From the NCBI RefSeq assembly GCF_007874125.1, contig NZ_CP040128.1, forward strand, positions 372,001 through 436,000: a DNA stretch of 64,000 bases, read 5' to 3'. A program made the translations under genes and the position numbers. Below the pieces are notes generated by a model. That model worked only from the letters and a program-made list of their open reading frames with translations, did no database searches and was not told where the DNA came from. Position 1 is the first letter of the stretch. The number at the start of each line of letters is the position of its first letter. Of the stretch, positions 11,787-20,245 are shown piece after piece. Origin of the DNA: Noviherbaspirillum sp. UKPF54. GTDB lineage: Bacteria; Pseudomonadota; Gammaproteobacteria; Burkholderiales; Burkholderiaceae_D.

Positions 11787-14303
11787 TTGGAAGCAGACAT
11801 CAAGCCTCGCGAACGCCTGGTGCGCGTCGCCGCGCGCATCGCGAGTTATTTCAAATCGGTCATCGACTCCACGCTGCCCTGGCCGGCCAGGATGAAGGCG
11901 CTGTTCAAGGCGGCGCTGGCCAGCGGCGCGATAGGCGCGGCGCTTCTGCTGGCGTACGCGATTGTCCTGATCCCGTTTACGCCCAGCATTGCCGACCTGC
12001 GCAAGGCCAAGGCCGAAACGCCCAGCGTGCTGATGTCGGCCGACGGCAAGGAGCTCGCGGTGTTCAAGCGCATGAACCGCGAGTGGGTCGAGCTGAAGGA
12101 CATCTCGCCGCACGTCGTCGACGCGCTGATCGCCACCGAGGACCACCGCTTCTACGAGCACCACGGCGTCGACCTGAAGCGCACCGTGGGAGGCATCGTG
12201 CGCACGCTGCAGGGGCGCCCGGAAGGCGGCTCCACGCTGACCCAGCAGCTGGCGCGCAACCTCTATCCGGAAGACATCGGGCGCACGCGCTCCATCACCC
12301 GCAAGCTCAAGGAGCTGATCACCGCGCTGAAGATCGAATACGCGTATTCGAAAAAGGAGATCCTGCTCACCTACCTGAACACGATGCCCTTCCTGTACAA
12401 CGCCTTCGGCATCGAAATGGGCGCGCGCACCTACTTCGACAAATCGGCCGCGGAATTGAACGTGCTGGAAAGCGCCACCCTGGTTGGCATGTTGAAGGGC
12501 ACCAGCTACTACAACCCGGTGCTGCGCCCGGAGCGCGCGCTCGACCGCCGCAACGTCGTGCTGGCGCAGATGGCCAAGCGCGGCGTGCTGAGCCAGGCCG
12601 AGTTCGACCGGCTGAAGACGCGCCCGATCCGGCTCGACTTCGAGCGCCAGCCGGAGCCGGTCGGCGCCGCTCCCCACCTGGCGGTGGAAGTGCGCAAGTG
12701 GCTGATCGACTGGGCCGACCGCAACGATTACAACCTGTATTCCGACGGCCTGACGGTGGTTTCCACGGTCGATTCGCGCCTGCAGCAGTTCGCCGAGCAG
12801 GCGGTGGCGCGCCAGATGCAGACGCTGCAGGCGGTGGCCGATACCGAGTGGGGCGTGGGCGCCGAACGCCGGCTGGCCGGCAATCCGGCGGCCTTGCGCG
12901 GCATGCGCACGGTGCGCCAGTCCGGCTACCTCTGGAAGGCGCGCGGCGAGCTGCTTGACGCCTTCGTGCGCGAAACGCCCGCCTACCGCAAGGCGCTCGA
13001 CGAGGGCGCCACGCCCGAGGCGGCGCTCAAGCAGCTCAAGGCGAACGGCGAATTGATGGTCCGCCTGATCGCCGACAAGACGCGGCTGGAAACCGGATTC
13101 GTCGCCATCGACCCGAGCAACGGCGAGGTGAAGGCCTGGGTCGGCAGCCGCGACTTCGAAGTGGACCAGTACGACCACGTGGCGCAGGCAAGGCGCCAGC
13201 CCGGCTCGACCTTCAAGCCATTCGTGTACGGCGCGGCGCTGGAGGACGGCATGACGCCGGAGACGCGCTTCACCGACAAGGAAGTCGACATCCCGATGGG
13301 CAACGGCAGCGTGTGGCGCCCGACCGACATGTCCGGCTCGAGCGGGCGCGAGATGACGTTGCGCGAAGGCCTGGCCTACTCGAAGAACACGATCACCGCG
13401 CAAGTGATGCAGCAAGTCGGCCCCAAAAAGGTGGCCGGCTTCGCGCGCAGGGTGGGCGTCGATCAAAGCCCGCTGGAGCCGGTTCCCGCGCTGGCGCTGG
13501 GCACCAGCCCGGTCACGCTGCTGGAAATGGCGACCGCCTACGGCACCATCGCCAGCGGCGGCCAGTTGCGCCGGCCGATCCTGGTCAGCCGCATCCTCGA
13601 CAAGAACGGCAAGGAGCTCGGCAGCTTCACCAGCGACGGCAAGCGCGTGCTGTCCGAAAAAATCGCCTATGACCTGACCGACATGCTGCGCGGCGTGATC
13701 AACCAGGGCACTGGACGCCCGGTCAAGTGGCAAATCGGCGCGCGCGCCGATGTCGCCGGCAAGACCGGCACCACGCAAAACAATACCGACGCCTGGTTCA
13801 TGCTGATGCATCCGCGCCTGGTGACCGGCGCCTGGGTCGGCTTCAACGATGCGCGCGTGACGCTGCGCAGCAACTACTGGGGGCAGGGCGCGCACGCGGC
13901 GTTGCCGCTAGTGGGCGACTTTTACCGGCACGCGTTCCGCGCCCGCCTGATCGATGCCGGCGCCCGCTTCCCGAAACCGCCGGAGTCCTTCCTGCAATCG
14001 ATGCTGAACAAGGTGAGCGGGTGGTTCGGCTGGAACCCGGCGCCGCCCGCGCCGGTGCCCGCCAAGACCAGGCCTGCGGCGCCGCAAGGCGCGCCGGCTG
14101 CCGCGCCGCCGCCGGCCGAGGCCGGGGCCGGGGCCGATGTGCGCACCGATGAAATGGAGCGCATCATGAATCAGGCCGACGACTCGGTGCAAGACGGCGC
14201 CGCGCCCGACAACGTCAACCCGGCGGTCCCCGCCGATGGCGGCCGCCAGGATGCCGCTGCGGCGGGCGGCGGGATGGAAGGCGCCGGCGCTCCTGGGAAA
14301 TGA
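11787..14303 (+). CDS. class A penicillin-binding protein (PBP1-type transglycosylase/transpeptidase)
   Basis: The 838-residue inner-membrane enzyme polymerises and cross-links peptidoglycan. After a membrane anchor (about 41-60) comes a GT51 domain with EDHRFYEHHGVD and GGSTLTQQLARNLY. The transpeptidase follows with SxxK in QPGSTFKPFVYG, SKN in YSKNTITAQ and KTG in VAGKTGTTQ. The C-terminal 110 residues are a Pro/Ala-rich, low-complexity tail. A TTG start at 11787 is supported by AGGA eight bases before it; an ATG about 35 codons in would remove the cytosolic leader. It is monocistronic and followed by a strong hairpin. Confidence 0.93.
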   Translation: MEADIKPRERLVRVAARIASYFKSVIDSTLPWPARMKALFKAALASGAIGAALLLAYAIVLIPFTPSIADLRKAKAETPSVLMSADGKELAVFKRMNREWVELKDISPHVVDALIATEDHRFYEHHGVDLKRTVGGIVRTLQGRPEGGSTLTQQLARNLYPEDIGRTRSITRKLKELITALKIEYAYSKKEILLTYLNTMPFLYNAFGIEMGARTYFDKSAAELNVLESATLVGMLKGTSYYNPVLRPERALDRRNVVLAQMAKRGVLSQAEFDRLKTRPIRLDFERQPEPVGAAPHLAVEVRKWLIDWADRNDYNLYSDGLTVVSTVDSRLQQFAEQAVARQMQTLQAVADTEWGVGAERRLAGNPAALRGMRTVRQSGYLWKARGELLDAFVRETPAYRKALDEGATPEAALKQLKANGELMVRLIADKTRLETGFVAIDPSNGEVKAWVGSRDFEVDQYDHVAQARRQPGSTFKPFVYGAALEDGMTPETRFTDKEVDIPMGNGSVWRPTDMSGSSGREMTLREGLAYSKNTITAQVMQQVGPKKVAGFARRVGVDQSPLEPVPALALGTSPVTLLEMATAYGTIASGGQLRRPILVSRILDKNGKELGSFTSDGKRVLSEKIAYDLTDMLRGVINQGTGRPVKWQIGARADVAGKTGTTQNNTDAWFMLMHPRLVTGAWVGFNDARVTLRSNYWGQGAHAALPLVGDFYRHAFRARLIDAGARFPKPPESFLQSMLNKVSGWFGWNPAPPAPVPAKTRPAAPQGAPAAAPPPAEAGAGADVRTDEMERIMNQADDSVQDGAAPDNVNPAVPADGGRQDAAAAGGGMEGAGAPGK

Positions 14304-14325
14304 GCCGGGCTGCCATGGCATGCGG

Positions 14326-14350
14326 GGAGGGAAACTGGAAGTTTCCCTCC
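14326..14350 (+). terminator. perfect hairpin after the PBP gene, terminator-like
   Basis: GGAGGGAAAC and GTTTCCCTCC pair perfectly over ten bases around a five-base loop, 22 bases beyond the stop codon. No T-run follows, so it may stabilise the 3' end or assist termination rather than act as a classical intrinsic terminator. Confidence 0.45.
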
Positions 14351-14449
14351 AGATGAAACCTGTATTGCATGCGATACAATGGCAGCCCGCCGGGGACCGC
14401 GTCTTCTTAAAGGACGGGGACATCCGCGCCATTTCTGATTCGGCCCATC

Positions 14450-14923
14450 ATGCAGCAGGAAAAACGAACGGTATTAGTGGCAATACGGCCAGAGGACAAG
14501 GCACTGGCGGCCGCCATTATCGACAACGCGTACCGCGCCGTGTATTGCCACACCTATGAACAGGCGCAAGCCTGCCTGGATGAAGGCATTTACGCCGTGG
14601 TGTGCGGCGTCCATTTCGACAACGGCAAGGTGTTCGACTACCTGCGCTGCGTGCGCACCCATCCGGCGGCGCGCAACATTCCGGTATTCATTCTATTGGG
14701 CAACAGCAGCCGCTACTCGCCGTCCATCGTGCACGGCATGCGCCGGGCCGCGGAAGTGCTTGGCGTGACCGCCTTCACCGACCTGATTCGCCTGACCGAC
14801 AAGGTCGGCCGGGAACAGGCGATCGCCATTCTGCGTCAGGGATTGCGCGATCCCGGCAAGTTCAAGCCTCCGGGGCAGGAACCGTTGCCGGCGAATCGGA
14901 TCGACGAGCATTCCCTGGCCTAG
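14450..14923 (+). CDS. pseudo-receiver domain protein
   Basis: The 157-residue protein follows the alternating beta/alpha pattern of a CheY-like receiver: TVLVAIRPEDKALAAAII, then AVVCGVHFDNGKVFDYLRCVR, then NIPVFILLG. The strand-3 end, where the phosphorylated Asp normally sits, reads VVCGVHF, so Asp is missing. The acidic pair after strand 1 is also incomplete. It is probably a degenerate receiver used for protein contacts. It lies alone, convergent with the TetR gene. Confidence 0.6.
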   Translation: MQQEKRTVLVAIRPEDKALAAAIIDNAYRAVYCHTYEQAQACLDEGIYAVVCGVHFDNGKVFDYLRCVRTHPAARNIPVFILLGNSSRYSPSIVHGMRRAAEVLGVTAFTDLIRLTDKVGREQAIAILRQGLRDPGKFKPPGQEPLPANRIDEHSLA

Positions 14924-14927
14924 GCCT

Positions 14928-15572
14928 TTATTTTTTCGAGCTGGCCCGGGCCGGCTTCAGGAAACCGGTGCCAGCGATCATGGTTACCGTTTCCGCCGCC
15001 TCGATCGCGGCCTGCTCGGTCGCGTCGATGCCCAGTTCGGCGAGCTGGCCATCGATCAGGAGCGCCGCCAGGCCGTGCACCGCCGACCAGGCGGCCAGCG
15101 TGATTTTCTCGACGCCGAAGTCATGCAGCAGCTGCCTCTCCTGGCAGCTGCGCACGGTCGCCCGCATGCTCGCGAATGCCTGGTCGCACGCCGCCTTCAG
15201 CTCCGGGAAGTCGCTCTTGTCGCTTAAGTCCGGGTGGTACATCGCCAGGAAATAGGGCTGGTGCGAGGCCGCGAACCGCACGTACGCCACGCCTTTGCGG
15301 CGAAAGCATTCCACCGGATCGTTCGAAAATTCCGTATCGATGGCGTCGAATGCCTCGCCCAGTTGCCGGAATCCGGCTTGCGCGATCGCCGCCAGCAAGG
15401 CCCGCTTGCTCGGGAAATGCCGGAATGGCGCCGCGCTGCTCACGCCCAGCGCGCCGGCCAGTTCGCGCAGCGTGAAACTGACTTCGCGCGCCGCCGCGAT
15501 ATGGCGGATCGCCGCCTCCAGCAGGGCATTGCGCAGGTCGCCGTGATGGTAGCCCTTGGTTGGTTTTTTCAT
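14928..15572 (-). CDS. TetR/AcrR family transcriptional regulator
   Basis: The 214-residue protein has an N-terminal helix-turn-helix (FTLRELAGALGVSSAAPFRHFPSK) preceded by YHHGDLRNALLEAA, typical of the TetR branch with a WHG-type C-terminal ligand domain. It is transcribed divergently from the FAD oxidoreductase gene. Two 21-bp dyads lie between the genes, so it very likely represses both itself and that gene until a ligand, perhaps a lipid or its CoA ester, binds. The ligand is not known. Confidence 0.92.
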   Translation of the reverse strand: MKKPTKGYHHGDLRNALLEAAIRHIAAAREVSFTLRELAGALGVSSAAPFRHFPSKRALLAAIAQAGFRQLGEAFDAIDTEFSNDPVECFRRKGVAYVRFAASHQPYFLAMYHPDLSDKSDFPELKAACDQAFASMRATVRSCQERQLLHDFGVEKITLAAWSAVHGLAALLIDGQLAELGIDATEQAAIEAAETVTMIAGTGFLKPARASSKK

Positions 15573-15618
15573 TTCCGCATTATCGCCGGTCTGTTTCTCG
15601 CATGCATCGCCATGATGA

Positions 15619-15639
15619 AATGTAAGCGGCGATCACATT
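15619..15639. promoter_or_regulatory. probable TetR operator 1
   Basis: This 21-bp imperfect palindrome has outer arms AATGTAA and TCACATT around a GC-rich centre. It shares the AATGTNA/TNACATT ends, exact length and a CGAT segment with the second site 65 bases away. It lies 46 bases before the TetR start, in its own promoter region, implying autorepression. Confidence 0.6.
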
Positions 15640-15683
15640 TCAATTGACGCCGCTCGCCGCGCGGTGCTATCGTGAGTCGATCA

Positions 15684-15704
15684 AATGTAATCATCGATAA
15701 CATT
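15684..15704. promoter_or_regulatory. probable TetR operator 2
   Basis: This 21-bp dyad has half-sites AATGTAATC and GATAACATT around ATC. It matches operator 1 in length and end sequence. It lies 25 bases before the start of the FAD oxidoreductase, where binding would block transcription or clearance by RNA polymerase. Confidence 0.6.
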
Positions 15705-15729
15705 AAACTGCGAAAGCGGGGGAAAGTCC

Positions 15730-17355
15730 ATGCAGCAGAACACTGCCTCGTTCGACGCCATCGTCATCGGTTCCGGCATCGGCTCGCTGACCACCGCCGC
15801 CTTGCTGGCGAAAGAGCGCGGGATGCGCGTGCTGGTGCTGGAAAAGCACTTCAACCTCGGCGGCCAGACCCATGAATTCAAGCGCAAGGGCAAGTACGAA
15901 TTCGACGTCGGCCTGCACTATATCGGCGGCATGGACAGGGGCAGCGGCAAGGCGGTGTTCGACTATCTCACCGAGGGGCGCCTGCTGTGGCAAAAGATGC
16001 CGGACGAGTTCGAGAAATTCGTTTACCCGGACCTGGAATTCGACGTGCCGTCCGACGGCAAGCTGTACCGCCAGCGCCTGATCGAGCGCTATCCGGCCGA
16101 ACGGGCCGCCATCGAACGGTACTTCCACGACGTGAAGGCGGCGGCCACCTGGTATTCGATGGGACACCTGGGCGACGCCTTGCCCGCGGCATTGCGGCCG
16201 CTGCTGAAGCTGGCGTTCCGCTGGAAAGGCGGCCTGGCCGCGCTGACGGTCGAACAGTACCTGGAGCGGCATTTCAGCGACCCGCGGCTGAAGGCGCTGC
16301 TGGCGTCGCAATGGGGCGACTACGGCTTGCCGCCGAGCCAGGCGGCGTTCGGCATGCATGCACTGATCGTCACCCATTACTGGCGTGGCGCCTGGTATCC
16401 GGTGGGCGGCGCCAAGCAGATCGCGCGCGCCATCATCCCGGTCATCGAGCGCCTCGGCGGACAGGTCGTGTCCGGCAAGACGGTCACTGAAATCCTGGTC
16501 GAACACGGCCGCGCCACCGGCGTTCGCACCATCGCCACCCTCAAGCCCCACCGGCCGCCAGTGGACTATGCCGCGCCCATCGTCATCTCCGGCGCCGGCG
16601 CAGTCAACACCTATCTCAAGCTCGTCCCGCGCCACGTCGACATCCCGTTCCGCGACCGGCTGGCCCACCTCGCCCAACTGCAGCAGGGCACCAGCGCCAT
16701 CTCGGTCTATCTCGGCCTGAAAGCGTCGCCGGCCACGCTGGGCATTCGCGGCGAGAACCACTGGGTCTATAGCGGCTACGACCACAACCGGGCGGCGGCC
16801 GACACCAGCTTCACGCAGGGCTATTACCTGTCGTTCGCGTCGCTGAAAAATCCGCAGGCCAGATCGCATACCGCCGAGATCATCACCTTCGCGAAATACG
16901 AGCGCTTCGCCCAATGGTCCGACGGCCGCTGGAAGAAGCGCGGCGACGATTACGAGCGGCTCAAGCAAGACATCGCGCAGCAGCTCATCGATCGCGTCGA
17001 ACGCCGCATCCCCGGCTTTGCCGCCCTGGTCGACTATGTGGATGTCTCGACGCCGCTGACGATGGAACATTTCCAGGGCAATCCGCGCGGCGAATTCTAC
17101 GGCTTGCCCGCCACGCCGGATCGCCTGTTCCAGCCCTGGACCGGCGCCAAAACGCCGGTCGGGAACCTGTACCTGACCGGGGGCGACGTCATGTCTCCCG
17201 GCGTGGTCGGCGCGATGATAGGCGGCGTGAAAGCCGCGGGCGCGATGATGGGACCGTTCGGCTTTTTCAGGCTGATGAAGACCATGGCTGAAGCGCAGCG
17301 GCGTACTGAACAGACGGGCAGGGCGCCGGCGTCCGAAACCGCGTCCGCCGGCTAG
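15730..17355 (+). CDS. CrtI/phytoene-desaturase-like FAD-dependent oxidoreductase
   Basis: This 541-residue flavoprotein has the N-terminal dinucleotide motif VIGSGIGSLTTAALLAKE and LVLEKHFNLGGQT. It also has the C-terminal FAD-contact segment NLYLTGGDVMSPGVVGA that marks the carotenoid desaturase/retinol saturase superfamily. No carotenoid genes (crtB, crtE) are nearby, so the substrate is more likely another isoprenoid, sterol or polyunsaturated lipid. GGGGAAA precedes the ATG. The divergent TetR gene and paired operators indicate induction by a ligand. Confidence 0.88.
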   Translation: MQQNTASFDAIVIGSGIGSLTTAALLAKERGMRVLVLEKHFNLGGQTHEFKRKGKYEFDVGLHYIGGMDRGSGKAVFDYLTEGRLLWQKMPDEFEKFVYPDLEFDVPSDGKLYRQRLIERYPAERAAIERYFHDVKAAATWYSMGHLGDALPAALRPLLKLAFRWKGGLAALTVEQYLERHFSDPRLKALLASQWGDYGLPPSQAAFGMHALIVTHYWRGAWYPVGGAKQIARAIIPVIERLGGQVVSGKTVTEILVEHGRATGVRTIATLKPHRPPVDYAAPIVISGAGAVNTYLKLVPRHVDIPFRDRLAHLAQLQQGTSAISVYLGLKASPATLGIRGENHWVYSGYDHNRAAADTSFTQGYYLSFASLKNPQARSHTAEIITFAKYERFAQWSDGRWKKRGDDYERLKQDIAQQLIDRVERRIPGFAALVDYVDVSTPLTMEHFQGNPRGEFYGLPATPDRLFQPWTGAKTPVGNLYLTGGDVMSPGVVGAMIGGVKAAGAMMGPFGFFRLMKTMAEAQRRTEQTGRAPASETASAG

Positions 17356-17358
17356 CCT

Positions 17359-17859
17359 TTACTGCGGTTCCAGCAGCGGCGCCACCAGCCGTTCGAGCAC
17401 GCGCATCGCGTACAGCCCGGCATGCGCGGCGCGCAGTTGCCCCTGACGGTCGAACACATAGACTAGCGGCAGGCGCGTTTCGTCCAGCGGGCCGAGATCG
17501 TGTTGGCCAAGTATGGCGATCGGAAGGTCAAGATGGCGTTTTGCCACGAATTCGCGCAGCGCATTCCTGTCGATCGGGACCGATGCGGCGAGCGTGTAGA
17601 CGCCGCGCGATGCATAGGCGGCGGCGAAGCGCTGCAATTCCCAGATGCACTTGCGGGATGCCAGCGATTCCGGCGACCAGACCGACACCAGCGTGATCCC
17701 GTCGCGCCCGGCCAGCGAGAACGGCGTCCCGTCGAGCATCTCGGCCTCGACGCGGTGCGACGCGGCCGGCTGCTCCGCCGCCAGCGACAAGGCAGGCAGC
17801 GCCGGCAGCAGCGCGAACAAGGCCAGAACGAGCCGGCGGTTGATTGAAGTGGGAAACAT
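17359..17859 (-). CDS. exported thioredoxin-fold (TlpA-like) protein without a CxxC motif
   Basis: The 166-residue protein starts with a signal peptide (LVLALFALLPALPALSLA). It then has a thioredoxin-like core, with ITLVSVWSPESLASRKCIW at the active-site position and a cis-Pro-like segment TRLPLVYVFDRQGQL. TlpA/ResA proteins carry WCxxC there; here one Cys remains and the CxxC is gone. A thiol-disulfide exchange role is therefore doubtful. The ATG at 17859 is chosen because the upstream extension needs a TTG and is hydrophilic. It converges with the FAD gene, with three bases between stops. Confidence 0.7.
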   Translation of the reverse strand: MFPTSINRRLVLALFALLPALPALSLAAEQPAASHRVEAEMLDGTPFSLAGRDGITLVSVWSPESLASRKCIWELQRFAAAYASRGVYTLAASVPIDRNALREFVAKRHLDLPIAILGQHDLGPLDETRLPLVYVFDRQGQLRAAHAGLYAMRVLERLVAPLLEPQ

Positions 17860-18157
17860 GTCCTGCGATCCGTTGTTCCGTGCGCGGGGCAAGCCTGGCG
17901 ATTTGCCGTGCCCACCTCGGTTAAGGTTGAAATTTCCAATTGGAAATACTTATGACAGCTTTTCGTCGCCGGGTATTTGATTTAAGTTAGGAATTATGAG
18001 AGCTTATTTCCTATAAGAAAAACAATGCGCAGCTTGGTTTAGAGAATATTGTGGCCGCTCAAGACAATAAATCGCCAGTCCTGCTAGCGCATTTCATGGG
18101 ATGATGACCAGATCCAACGCAGATTGGAACCATGAAAAACAATGGGAGAGGAGAACC

Positions 18158-20221
18158 ATGAAATCAATCCGTCGCTTCATGCAGGGCGTCGCCGCAGTCA
18201 TTCAAGCCGACCGCCATTTGTTTCAACGATTCCCCACGCTTAAGCTGGCCGCGCTCGGCATGGTGCTGCTGCCGGCGATATACGCCGTGATTTACCTGGA
18301 CAGCGTCTGGGACCCGAATGCGAAAACATCCGCCTTGCCGGTCGGCCTGGTCAACCTGGACAGCGGGACGAGCTTTCGCGGGCAGGATGTCAGATTCGGC
18401 AACGACGTGGCGGCGGCGCTGGAGAAGCAGGGCCAGTTCGGCTACCAGCGCTTTTCCGACGCGGCTTCGGCGCAGCAGGCGGTGCGCGACGGGAAGCTGC
18501 ATTTCACGGTGCTGATCCCGAAGGATTTCAGCCAGCATGTCGTCGCCGGCACCCAGCCGGGCGCGGCCAAGGTGGCGGTCTATGCCTCGGAAGCCAATAA
18601 CTATGTCGGCGCCGGTTTGGCCAGGCGCTTTGCGCCGGAACTCGCGCAAGGCGTCAACGGCCTCATGAGCGCTAAGCGCGCCGAATTGAATGCCGCCGGT
18701 TCCCTGCAAAGCCTGGCAAAGCTGAAGGAAGCGGTAATGCGGCTGAATGTCGGCGCTTCGCTGCTGACGTTCGGCCTGGAGGGCGCGGTCAAGGGCAGCG
18801 GCGAGCTGGAAAAGGGCACCGTCACCCTGAAGGACGGCGCGCTGCAGCTGCAGGAAGGCACCAGGAAACTCAACGCCGGCGCCGGGGAACTGGTTCCGGG
18901 GATGAAGCAGCTGGGCGCTGGCCTGCGCATGATGGATGCGAAAAAGCCGTCGAATGGCGACTTGCAGGCGCTGGCCGACGGCGCGCATGGCCTGGCGGCG
19001 GGCGAGGCCGAGTTCGGCAAGAGCCTGGCGCAGTTGCAGGGCGGCGCCAGGCAGCTGGCAGGCGGCGTGCGCCAGCTCAAGGAGCGGGTGCCCGACCCGA
19101 TGCTGATGCAAGCGATGGCGCCGCTCGACGCCGGTGCTGGCCAGCTGGCCGCAGGCATGGGCAAGGCCGGCGAAGGTCAGGCCAGGCTGGCTGAAGGCGC
19201 GCGCCGGCTCGATGAAAACACCGGCAAGCTGGCCGCCGGCCTGATGAAGTTCAACGAAGGCATCCACGCCATGGCTGCCAAGATGCCGGAGGACGCCAGG
19301 ATCGACGCTTTTGCCGCCGGCATGAAGCAGCTCGCCGACAGCACAGGCGCATTCGCCGGCGGCGCCATGCGCCTGAACGAAGGCGCGGGCAAGCTGGCCG
19401 CCGGCCTGGTCAAGCTGAACGAGGGCGCCGCGACGCTTTCCGCTGGCTTGCAGCAAGTCGACGCAGCGCTGCCGGCGCCGGGCGCCGAGGGCGACACAGG
19501 CGCCGCCATTCCGGCCGGCGCGGTGCAGGTCGATCTGCAGGTGAGCGCGCCGGTGGCCGGGCGCGCCGCCGGATTCGCGCCCAACTTGCTGGCGGCCGCG
19601 CTGTGGATGGGCGTGGTGGCGATGGCCTTTCTGTTCCATTTCAACCGCTTGCCGGCCTCCGTGCAGCAGGCGCCGGGATTGTCGAAGGCGCTCGGCAAGC
19701 TGGCCGTGCCGGGCGTGCTGGTGCTGATGCAGGTCATCGTCGCGGTGCTGGCGCTGGTGCTCTTGCTGGAGGTGCGCATTCCCGACATGCCAGGCTTCGG
19801 CGCCACGCTGGCGGCGGCGGCTTTCGCCTATCTCGCGCTGCTGTTCGCGCTGGTCAGGGTGTTCGGCGCGGCCGGCAAGGGCGCTGCCATCCTGCTGCTG
19901 CTGGCGCAGCTGACTTCCGCGGGCGCGCTGATGCCGCTCGAACTGACCACCGGCGTCTACCACGCGGTGCAACCCTATCTGCCGATGACCGGCGTCGTCC
20001 AGGCATTGCGCGCAAGCCTGTCCGGCGCGGCGGGCGGCGCCTGGCCCAATGCGCTGGGCTTGCTGCTGCTCGAAGGCGCGATAGCGTTCCTGATCGCGGC
20101 GTTCGCCGGCAAGTGGAAGATCGTCAGGGCCGAGGATTACCGCCCGGCGCTCGACGTCGACATGGCCGGCCGCGCCGGCGCATTCCCGCAGGCGGGCGCG
20201 CTGGCGGCGACCGCCAAGTAA
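18158..20221 (+). CDS. YhgE/Pip-type ABC-2 membrane protein with repeated periplasmic stalk
   Basis: The protein (687 residues) has one N-terminal helix (about 30-50) and a long extracytoplasmic part. The latter contains many degenerate repeats of the KLAAGLxKLNEGA type that form a helical stalk. About five or six C-terminal helices of the ABC-2 type complete it. YhgE/Pip proteins are linked to surface-exposed secretion and phage infection in Gram-positive bacteria; the function here is unknown, perhaps lipid or polymer export. GAGGAG six bases before ATG 18158 decides the start over an in-frame ATG at 18101. Confidence 0.85.
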   Translation: MKSIRRFMQGVAAVIQADRHLFQRFPTLKLAALGMVLLPAIYAVIYLDSVWDPNAKTSALPVGLVNLDSGTSFRGQDVRFGNDVAAALEKQGQFGYQRFSDAASAQQAVRDGKLHFTVLIPKDFSQHVVAGTQPGAAKVAVYASEANNYVGAGLARRFAPELAQGVNGLMSAKRAELNAAGSLQSLAKLKEAVMRLNVGASLLTFGLEGAVKGSGELEKGTVTLKDGALQLQEGTRKLNAGAGELVPGMKQLGAGLRMMDAKKPSNGDLQALADGAHGLAAGEAEFGKSLAQLQGGARQLAGGVRQLKERVPDPMLMQAMAPLDAGAGQLAAGMGKAGEGQARLAEGARRLDENTGKLAAGLMKFNEGIHAMAAKMPEDARIDAFAAGMKQLADSTGAFAGGAMRLNEGAGKLAAGLVKLNEGAATLSAGLQQVDAALPAPGAEGDTGAAIPAGAVQVDLQVSAPVAGRAAGFAPNLLAAALWMGVVAMAFLFHFNRLPASVQQAPGLSKALGKLAVPGVLVLMQVIVAVLALVLLLEVRIPDMPGFGATLAAAAFAYLALLFALVRVFGAAGKGAAILLLLAQLTSAGALMPLELTTGVYHAVQPYLPMTGVVQALRASLSGAAGGAWPNALGLLLLEGAIAFLIAAFAGKWKIVRAEDYRPALDVDMAGRAGAFPQAGALAATAK

Positions 20222-20245
20222 TCACCCATCCGCCGCCCGCAGGGC

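Noticed and set aside
11727..13895. Minus-strand open frame of 722 codons opposite the PBP gene
   Set aside because: Same cause as other antisense frames: composition dominated by Arg, His, Gly, Ala; no motifs.
15703..17070. Minus-strand open frame opposite the FAD oxidoreductase
   Set aside because: Antisense shadow of a clear flavoprotein; no start signal and no family resemblance.
18164..19972. Minus-strand open frame of about 600 codons opposite the YhgE/Pip gene
   Set aside because: Antisense shadow produced by the repeated stalk sequence.
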